Origin: a virus
IMG/VR virus record: IMGVR_UViG_3300008120_000126
Span: 1 to 45,450 of that record
Length of the DNA stretch: 45,450 nucleotides
Strand: one strand, 5' to 3'
A program made the position numbers and the translations under genes. Below the pieces are notes generated by a model. It ran no database searches. It worked only from the letters and a program-made list of their open reading frames with translations, and was not told where the DNA came from. Below are positions 38,961-45,450 of this stretch, piece by piece (positions within the stretch are counted from its first letter, which is position 1; every line of letters starts with the position of its first letter).

Positions 38961-39556
38961 AATTTTTTCCAACAATGTTCCGGAAACTCCATGTTATCCG
39001 TAACTCCCTTGTGTAGGATTTCTAAAGGAAGATGCACTTGCGCTTTGTTACTGCAACTACAAACAGCGCATCCTTTAAGAAACGGGTCTTGCCCTGTGCC
39101 CCTGCCGCCCACCACCCCTGAAATAGTTGACACTAAGTTATTGCACCCAGAGCATCCCACAATTTCTTGGTTTTTAGAGCAACTTACGCATATGTTTGCT
39201 CGGCGCTCAGCTTCCGACTGCTCCACAAACTTACCCCCCTTAGCCATCCAAGTAGATGCTACTAACAAAAAGTTTTTTACATCTGATACTGTAATTGAAC
39301 GAACCTCGGCATTCGGTGTCTCATCAACATACATACAAGTGCCAGGTTCATACTGTTTGCAAACCTCTGCTTCCAACTCCTTCTCCCAACCAGGAGGCAG
39401 AGGGTAACCATTTGCGATACGGTGTTTTCTTACGGAAGACGCCAGATCGTTCCACGAAAGAGACCGAAACTGTACCCCGCTGGCAGGTTCGGTGTATCTA
39501 AACCCACCAGACGGGACCAACGATTTATTAACAAAATACATTCTTATGGAGTTCAT
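38957..39556 (-). CDS. Cys-rich zinc-binding phage protein, unknown
   Basis: 199 aa. The C-terminal third has 'ICVSCSKN', 'VGCSGCNN', 'GCAVCSCSNK' and 'EHCWKK', about eight clustered Cys that suggest two zinc sites. The N-terminal 'GGFRYTEPASG' and 'YPLPPGWEKELE' segments are typical of a late phage protein family without a known role. An internal ATG (39541) is an alternative start. Confidence 0.65.
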   Translation of the reverse strand: MNSIRMYFVNKSLVPSGGFRYTEPASGVQFRSLSWNDLASSVRKHRIANGYPLPPGWEKELEAEVCKQYEPGTCMYVDETPNAEVRSITVSDVKNFLLVASTWMAKGGKFVEQSEAERRANICVSCSKNQEIVGCSGCNNLVSTISGVVGGRGTGQDPFLKGCAVCSCSNKAQVHLPLEILHKGVTDNMEFPEHCWKKL

Positions 39557-39791
39557 CGTATATTATTCAAACTATGTTGCGTATGCTTTTGAGGCCTATT
39601 ACTTCAAACTGCTTATTTGCTGGTACTGCTTATTCGCTTTCGGTTGGGTGTTCTTAAAGACTAAATTTGACTTGGAGTCTGCAGTGGCTCCTGTAGTACA
39701 GACCTCGGTTATTATGATTGTCGCGGTAGGCATACCTTTGCCGTTCTTATTATCTAGCTGGGTCACTGGCGACTTGGTCATTCCGAAATAA
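39546..39791 (+). CDS. 81-aa membrane protein on the strand opposite the late operon
   Basis: Two hydrophobic segments (residues ~18-36 and ~48-70), Trp- and Tyr-rich, from an ATG at 39546. It overlaps the starts and ends of both flanking minus-strand genes by about 11-14 bp. The amino-acid pattern looks like a real small membrane protein (holin-like size), more so than the minus-strand frame in the same interval. Isolated on its strand, so expression is unclear. Confidence 0.45.
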   Translation: MEFIVYYSNYVAYAFEAYYFKLLICWYCLFAFGWVFLKTKFDLESAVAPVVQTSVIMIVAVGIPLPFLLSSWVTGDLVIPK

Positions 39792-42700
39792 TCGACTGGA
39801 CTTGCGGGTAAGAGTCTTTCGCATCTCTTAAAGCCTGAATCCTCGCTCTAAAATTAGGGGTCCCCACAGCGTTTTCTAACGCCTCGTTCCCAGGAAACCT
39901 GCGCACGTATTTACCGCCAGCTATTTGATTGATGTCGTCGTTGCTAACCCCGCGAGCCTGCATAGCTCCGTAGACTTTGTGTTTAGGGACGCCCATCATA
40001 ATTAAAGCGTCGACGTCTTTGCGAATCTCTACAAACGCTTTCATCCTAGAGTCGTTAGATTGCCTATAGTCATCTTTTATTTTATCTAGGTCGGCTGTCC
40101 CCCTTGTACGGTACTCTTTCGTAGCAAGATTTGTAGACGACTCTAGCATTCGGTTAAATGCTCCAAGTTTTTTGTTCTGGAAAACTTGCAGCAAGTCTAC
40201 TTCACTCGGTTTCTGGCCCAGGATAGCCCCCTTCAGCTCGTCTTCAATGTTGTAGACCTTCCCGCTAGGAGACACATCCCCTTTATAAGCTTTGACTATA
40301 CGCTCCGCAAAATTGACAGCTCCAGGCTTAACAGCTGACCAAATCCTATCAGCCCCTTTTTTAAAGTTGTTCCAGTCTGAATCTGCTTTTTCGTACAGCG
40401 GATACCCTTCTTTAGTGTATCCACGCGCAACGTCCGCAACGGCCCCAAAGAACAATTGCTCCCCCGTCCAAGGAGCCATAGCCTTGTCCAGCCCAGCCGC
40501 CGCCACATCCCAACCAGAACCGCCCTGCTTGTACTCGTTTGTCATGGCAGTGAAAGGCTCTTGTATCACATCAAACGGGTTAAGGTAGCTTAGGTCCCAA
40601 AAAGAAACCTTACCGTCTTTTGTTTTACCTGTAAGAGCTACTAAAGCGTTAACCTGCCATTCAGGCAGGAATCTTCGCAAGGCGTCTTCGTCATCATCGT
40701 CCAGTTGTGCAAATGAACGGATTGTCCCAGCCGCCGCCACAAGAAGCCCCTGCGCTACAAGCATAGAGCCCATACGCACTAACCCAGATTTCTGCAATAC
40801 TGGGTTACCGCTTTTGACATCGTCCCACCCAGTCTTAAGTGTGTTTAGACTTGTACGTATAATTTCGCTAGTCCACGATATATACGGAGCTAAGTACGGC
40901 TGCCCTTTGACTATGTCTTTTACAAACTTGGGGATCTCGCTATACGTCGGAAGTACCGCCCTGACTCTGTCAGCCGCCATTCTGTCCAAGGCTTCAGGAG
41001 TTGCCTTCGGGTAAGCTTTTTCAAAGGTAGCTCGTTCTGATTCAAAAGCCAAAATCTTCCAAAAATCATCCCCAGCTGAGTAGGCGTCTACAAGCCTATC
41101 GTTACCTTTTTTTGCAAGGCTCATCAGGGAAGAAAGCTTTTCGTTAAAAGCGTTTTTAGGGTCCCTGTCAAAAATTACAGACGTAAGATCCTTAATGACT
41201 GTGGCTTTAACGTTGTCACCCATAACGCCCAGCTTTACCAGCCTTTCGATATAGTCTACTACTTGATTAGAACGCTCAGGCTGCATTCCCACAAGTCTTT
41301 CTCCTGTAGTATACATTGAGTTGCCAAAACGCTTAAAGAAACCTAGTTTAGATATGTCGTTTGTTACGTACCCTTGGGCTAACATCAACAGTCCGTTGCC
41401 CGCAAAGTTTCTAACGTATGTTTGTGGCGGGTTATAAATAGTTTTAGACGCCATTGCAATTCCGGTTAGCCCTGTAATCCATTGCATTATCGGCTTTTGT
41501 TCGTACGTCTTATTCAGCTCGGTAAAAGCCTCTCCAATTATAGGAGGCCCGTACACATCTGCCATAGGATTTGGGTTGGGGGAGTCAGACATGCTTGAGT
41601 ACACTTTCACCCACCCCAGCGGGCGTCTACCCGGGCTAACACCTTCTTTCCAAAGGAAAGGGGTGCTTCTAGTAAGCCCCATATCTAAAAAATCTTGTTG
41701 GAAATTATGGTGGGCTATAAAGCTCGCCATCTTTAGATAAGACTTGGCGTAGTTAACCCCGACGTCTTTGTACTCACCCATAAGCTCGCGGAGCTCTTTG
41801 GGGACTTGGCCCCGCAAAGTGATTATAGACGTGTCTTTTTTTCCTGGCACCCTGCCTCCTAAAAACATGTCTGCTGCGCTATCGTCACCAACCCTAAGGT
41901 AATCTTCCATAAGATTTTGAACGTCGGTGTCGGCAACTGTAGCTTGAGCTGCTGCTAGAGCTTGCTGTCTTGTAGGCACAGTTTGATTGTTAATGCGGGC
42001 GTTTCTGCGAATTTTTCGAGCTTCTTCCGCGACAAGCTGAGCCCTAAACATTGTAGCCGCATTGTTACGTATCCTTTGCGAATCTTCCGAATTATCAGTT
42101 AGTATAAAGTTAGCCCATTCAGGGTTATCGAACACTTCGTACGACCTGTTCAAATATACTTCCATGTTAGCCCCAAGAGTGGCTTGTAGATTCTTGCCTA
42201 CTATGCCTTCTGAAATCATTGTTTTGCTAAGCTGGTCAATGTGCTGTCGCATAGTTTCTACCACATCCCTCAAGTCTTGTGGTAGTTGGTTTAGAGCAGA
42301 TAGTCTATCGGCTTTCCTTTGTACATTGTTGGCTTGCACTTGACTAATCCGGTAGTTATCCGCAGCCGCTATAGCCGACTGACGTTTTGCCAGATCTGTT
42401 TCGCTTTTCGCCGCTTTAACCATCTTTTTCCAGCTGTCGTATTGAGCGTCTGTTAACACGTTGTCGGTGCTGCCCAGAGCTTCTTGGAGCGTTGTTGGGT
42501 TAGGGTTGTGCTCCTTCACAAGACGTTGGAACTTTTTAGCCGTCTCTTGAACCCTATAATTAGCGCCTCGAATTTCCGCGTTCTGTTGGGCTATCCTGTT
42601 AAATACTTTCTGATCCATAAGCCCCTGTCCAAACCAACCGCTAGCTTTCCATCCAGCAGAGTTCCTTTTCATTCGGCGGATTTGTGCTTTAGAGGCGTTC

Positions 42701-45450
42701 AACGGGTCTATGCCGATCTCGTCTGCCAGTTCTTGAGAGACAGGGTCACCGACTTTGTAGACTGAGTATGTGTTTCTATTAAAAAATCTAAGGCTTTCAC
42801 TTCTGCTATATAAGAAATTTTTAAATTCCCCCGCAGTATACACATCGCTCCCTAGCATCCCTTCGTTGTGTACAAATCTCAAAGATGGGTCATCCGGAAT
42901 TGCATCTATATTTGTTATCTTCCCGTCTACTATCTTGGGGTACCAAAGCCCTGCGCGTTCCCCAGAATAGTGAGGCTTACTCCCTCTAACATCGAGCCGA
43001 ATATCTGCTAATTTCTGGGAGTTTACTTTAGAGGCGTTGAGTGTTTCTGACCTTATCTCTGTGACATTGTCGCCCAGCGACCCTGTTGCAGAGTTAAGGC
43101 GCTGTAACATTTGGCTGTCATTAAGAATTACGGCAGCGAGCCTAGGGTCTTTGGTTAGCTGGTATCTAGCCAGCACCATACGAATGCGCCCCATAAGATA
43201 GTCTGCTATGCTGCGAACTATATCAGAAAACTTATCCCCTGTTTTATTCTCTAGGGTTTTAAGGGAGTCTTCGTAAGACTCTCCAGTAAGATAACGCTCT
43301 GTGAACATGCGCTTGTATTCGCCCGCCACGGCTACTTTATCCGACAAAAAGTTGTTCCTTCTTTCTAGGTACTCGGCGTCAGTCATGCCGTCGAACCTGC
43401 GAACGTAAGCGTCAGCTGTCTCCTGTCGCATTTCGTCCGTCATCACTTCGTCGTGAAACGCTTCAATTTTTTGACGTCCAATGCGACCCTTGCTATCAGG
43501 AGTCGAATAGTCATTTATCATTCCGGCGATGTGGAGGTTCTCGTGACCAAGCAGCTTAGATATAGTTTTAGCGGCTTCCTCGTCGTTAAGACCTTCGGTC
43601 TCAATAGCTATTGCTTCTGGATCGTATACAATTTCCAGCTCCCCCGACTCACCCATTCTGGCTTGCGCCGGATGCCCGTTAAGGTTCTCAGATTTTACCG
43701 GAGTGCGTATAGATCCGATGGCGTTTTGAACCATTTCTTCTACAGCAGCTACTCTAGAGTCTTGGACATCTTTTAAGCTGCCTTTGTAAGCCATGTACCC
43801 TTCTTCTCTTCCGAACATTTGTCTAAACGCTAAAATCTGAGTAGGCCGCTCCGCTTGTTTTTTCTGAACCGCTCCTTGCGAAACGACACGAACTCCATCT
43901 TTGGCTTTTGTTAGCGCTGAAATAAACGATTTCCCATCGAGAGAAAGGGCAGGACCGTAGGTTTCTACATGGATGTTTCCCCCAAAAGCCGCTCCGGTTC
44001 GCGCACCACGAATCTTTGCAACGGAAGCGTCAGAAGTTATACGAATCCACCCTGATTCCTGAGCCGCTTGTACATACGCCAGTGGGGATGGCCCAGCGGC
44101 TTTTTTTGCTTGAGAGAAAAACTCGTCACGATCTGGTGGCTCCGTGCCGTAAACCTCCGCCATAGACACCTGTTCTTGAAACTGGTCTTCTATTTCGGAA
44201 TCAGTGGTTTCGTTTTTAAGAGAGGGCTGCTCTCGTACCAAGTCTTTGACTTTTGACTCGATAATAACGGCCATGCCTTTTTCATCTTTATCCGGAGTGT
44301 AATTTCGAAGCCTGTCTGCTACCCATTGTTTAATGTAAAGACCATGCGAAGCCGCAGAAGCCCCTTCATCATCTCTTGAAGTGGCTTCTTCAAAAACATC
44401 AATGACCTTACCGTAGGGAGTTACCCAGTAATTTCTCCCAGTTTTAATTTTCTCTGCTTCGGTCTCCAAGCGACTTTTAACAGGTTTAGCCTGTTTTGAT
44501 TTAGACTCCGCTGTTTTTTTCTCGCCTCCCGTAGCTCGTTGTTGGTAGTCGCGAATTTTAGCGTCATCTTGAGGGTCTTGAGCCAACGCCAAGATGTTGT
44601 CCATCGCTTGACTAAGCAAACTGTCGGGTCGGACATTTTGACCGCCAATAAGATTTTTAAACAGCTGCTTTACTTGCTCGTAGAGGTTCTTAAAAATGTT
44701 TGTGTTTTTAAGCTTGATGTCCGGCAAAGGAGCTTGAGTGCTCATCCATACCGAAAAGCGCGTGTTCGTAAGCGTTTCCGTAAACAACTCGTCAAGGTCT
44801 GACAACCCATAGAACATGTCGTCGCCTCGGCTAAACATCTTGCGAGCTGCTTGAGAAAGCGTTTGCCCTTTTTCTGGCTCTAGCACCTGACGGCGAATGT
44901 GGGTAAGAATCTTTGTAAGGTCTCGGTACGCTTCGCGTTCAACTCCAGTTCTGTTGTACGAAGGGCGGAGCTTGTGGAAAGCTACATGGTGTAGGGCTTC
45001 GTGAACAATTGTCTGCCCTATCGACCCGCGATGAAAGCTACCTACGTTGACCTGAATTTTACCAGTGCTTGAGCTGTCCCCGCTAGTATAGAGTCCCGCC
45101 CAGTTCTTGTCTTTTTGCAGGCTGGCAAGAGTTTCAAACGACACTCCAGAGAAATCTACGTTTGAAGACCCGATAAACTTTGCAAAAATCTTTACAAGTT
45201 GAGGTTGCTTGGGGTCTTCAGCTATCCCCAAAAGCACACGTTTAATGTCAAACTTTTCTTGGGTAGCACCGCCGTTCCAATCTATAATTTTATCTACGTT
45301 TGTCTTGATTAGAGTGCGCTTCTCTTCCTGATTTAAAACGGCTTGAGGCTCCGCAGATAAAACGCTTTTAGCTTTTTTAGTGTCAACTTCTACCGTTTGC
45401 TGAGAAATAAGATCGCGCATTCTTTCGCGCATCCGTGCGTCCATCTCTTT
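39778..45450 (-). CDS. Giant virion (ejection-type) polyprotein with two zincin motifs; 5' end probably outside window
   Basis: At least 1888 aa. The first ATG is 6 bases from the window edge and the frame is open beyond it, so the N-terminus is probably missing. Numbering from that ATG: zincin motif 'IVHEALHH' (H148-E149-H152), a second 'GHENLHIAG' (H634-E635-H638), long helical regions, a hydrophobic stretch around 1620 ('GSMLVAQGLLVAAAG') and a charged helical C-terminus. Very long multi-domain late proteins of this kind are internal or ejection proteins that enter the host with the DNA and carry peptidase or other activities. The stop overlaps the opposite membrane ORF. Confidence 0.8.
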   Translation of the reverse strand, partial: KEMDARMRERMRDLISQQTVEVDTKKAKSVLSAEPQAVLNQEEKRTLIKTNVDKIIDWNGGATQEKFDIKRVLLGIAEDPKQPQLVKIFAKFIGSSNVDFSGVSFETLASLQKDKNWAGLYTSGDSSSTGKIQVNVGSFHRGSIGQTIVHEALHHVAFHKLRPSYNRTGVEREAYRDLTKILTHIRRQVLEPEKGQTLSQAARKMFSRGDDMFYGLSDLDELFTETLTNTRFSVWMSTQAPLPDIKLKNTNIFKNLYEQVKQLFKNLIGGQNVRPDSLLSQAMDNILALAQDPQDDAKIRDYQQRATGGEKKTAESKSKQAKPVKSRLETEAEKIKTGRNYWVTPYGKVIDVFEEATSRDDEGASAASHGLYIKQWVADRLRNYTPDKDEKGMAVIIESKVKDLVREQPSLKNETTDSEIEDQFQEQVSMAEVYGTEPPDRDEFFSQAKKAAGPSPLAYVQAAQESGWIRITSDASVAKIRGARTGAAFGGNIHVETYGPALSLDGKSFISALTKAKDGVRVVSQGAVQKKQAERPTQILAFRQMFGREEGYMAYKGSLKDVQDSRVAAVEEMVQNAIGSIRTPVKSENLNGHPAQARMGESGELEIVYDPEAIAIETEGLNDEEAAKTISKLLGHENLHIAGMINDYSTPDSKGRIGRQKIEAFHDEVMTDEMRQETADAYVRRFDGMTDAEYLERRNNFLSDKVAVAGEYKRMFTERYLTGESYEDSLKTLENKTGDKFSDIVRSIADYLMGRIRMVLARYQLTKDPRLAAVILNDSQMLQRLNSATGSLGDNVTEIRSETLNASKVNSQKLADIRLDVRGSKPHYSGERAGLWYPKIVDGKITNIDAIPDDPSLRFVHNEGMLGSDVYTAGEFKNFLYSRSESLRFFNRNTYSVYKVGDPVSQELADEIGIDPLNASKAQIRRMKRNSAGWKASGWFGQGLMDQKVFNRIAQQNAEIRGANYRVQETAKKFQRLVKEHNPNPTTLQEALGSTDNVLTDAQYDSWKKMVKAAKSETDLAKRQSAIAAADNYRISQVQANNVQRKADRLSALNQLPQDLRDVVETMRQHIDQLSKTMISEGIVGKNLQATLGANMEVYLNRSYEVFDNPEWANFILTDNSEDSQRIRNNAATMFRAQLVAEEARKIRRNARINNQTVPTRQQALAAAQATVADTDVQNLMEDYLRVGDDSAADMFLGGRVPGKKDTSIITLRGQVPKELRELMGEYKDVGVNYAKSYLKMASFIAHHNFQQDFLDMGLTRSTPFLWKEGVSPGRRPLGWVKVYSSMSDSPNPNPMADVYGPPIIGEAFTELNKTYEQKPIMQWITGLTGIAMASKTIYNPPQTYVRNFAGNGLLMLAQGYVTNDISKLGFFKRFGNSMYTTGERLVGMQPERSNQVVDYIERLVKLGVMGDNVKATVIKDLTSVIFDRDPKNAFNEKLSSLMSLAKKGNDRLVDAYSAGDDFWKILAFESERATFEKAYPKATPEALDRMAADRVRAVLPTYSEIPKFVKDIVKGQPYLAPYISWTSEIIRTSLNTLKTGWDDVKSGNPVLQKSGLVRMGSMLVAQGLLVAAAGTIRSFAQLDDDDEDALRRFLPEWQVNALVALTGKTKDGKVSFWDLSYLNPFDVIQEPFTAMTNEYKQGGSGWDVAAAGLDKAMAPWTGEQLFFGAVADVARGYTKEGYPLYEKADSDWNNFKKGADRIWSAVKPGAVNFAERIVKAYKGDVSPSGKVYNIEDELKGAILGQKPSEVDLLQVFQNKKLGAFNRMLESSTNLATKEYRTRGTADLDKIKDDYRQSNDSRMKAFVEIRKDVDALIMMGVPKHKVYGAMQARGVSNDDINQIAGGKYVRRFPGNEALENAVGTPNFRARIQALRDAKDSYPQVQSIISE

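Noticed and set aside
39599-39781. Minus-strand 60-aa ORF coupled to the giant virion gene
   Set aside because: The start overlap is neat, but the product is low-complexity Thr/Lys/Gln-rich and the opposite frame gives a more credible membrane protein.

Overview
The window is part of a temperate tailed-phage genome (Caudoviricetes). It is in the phage rather than the prophage state: a tyrosine integrase sits beside a phage att site that carries only the 3' half of a tRNA-Thr, and phage genes lie on both sides. The structural set (large terminase, portal, coiled-coil scaffold, capsid, collagen-like fibre, giant ejection-type protein) suggests a podovirus-like virion, but tail-tube genes are not in view. 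The host cannot be read directly. The integrase active site (Asn-Gly-Leu-Arg-His in box II, Gly-Asn in place of Gly-His), the mostly SD-less AC-rich leaders, and DUF6915/DUF6878-type proteins point loosely to a Verrucomicrobiota-like host; this is inference.

Layout. The late operon is on the minus strand. It starts near 9.72 kb and runs leftward: terminase, glycosyltransferase-like protein, a 41-aa protein, portal, small protein, scaffold, major capsid, two small virion genes, and a collagen-like fibre that is cut by the left edge. The minus-strand genes at the right edge (giant zincin-containing virion protein, Cys-rich protein, HNH-like protein) are best read as the end of the same operon on a circular or circularly permuted map, so the unseen part would hold the remaining tail genes. 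The att site with its terminator and the integrase lie at 9.7-11.3 kb.

The plus-strand early and middle operon runs from 10.15 to 38.75 kb. First come two ribbon-helix-helix regulators and an excisionase-like HTH protein. Next is a replication and recombination block: RuvC-like resolvase, AT-hook protein, NrdR-like zinc ribbon, a helicase fused to an Fe-S nuclease, an SSB-like protein, family A DNA polymerase, and a primase/SF3 helicase. A 1.28-kb non-coding region (21.36-22.64 kb) follows. It holds an iteron-rich probable origin with a perfect 24-bp inverted repeat, then about 550 nt of strongly structured sequence that looks like a large non-coding RNA. After that come small genes, a lone minus-strand terminase-small-like gene, and an accessory block in which three paralogous unknown proteins surround a MoxR ATPase and a metallopeptidase/VWA protein. 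A run of small conserved phage genes follows, and the operon ends in a surface-modification cassette (2OG-Fe(II) oxygenase-like, glycosyltransferase-methyltransferase fusion, WcbI-like acetyltransferase).

A recurrent box, GGTATAATATCC, precedes many plus-strand gene groups without an obvious -35 element. It is probably the shared promoter or control element of this phage. Functions given for unrecognised small genes are withheld on purpose.
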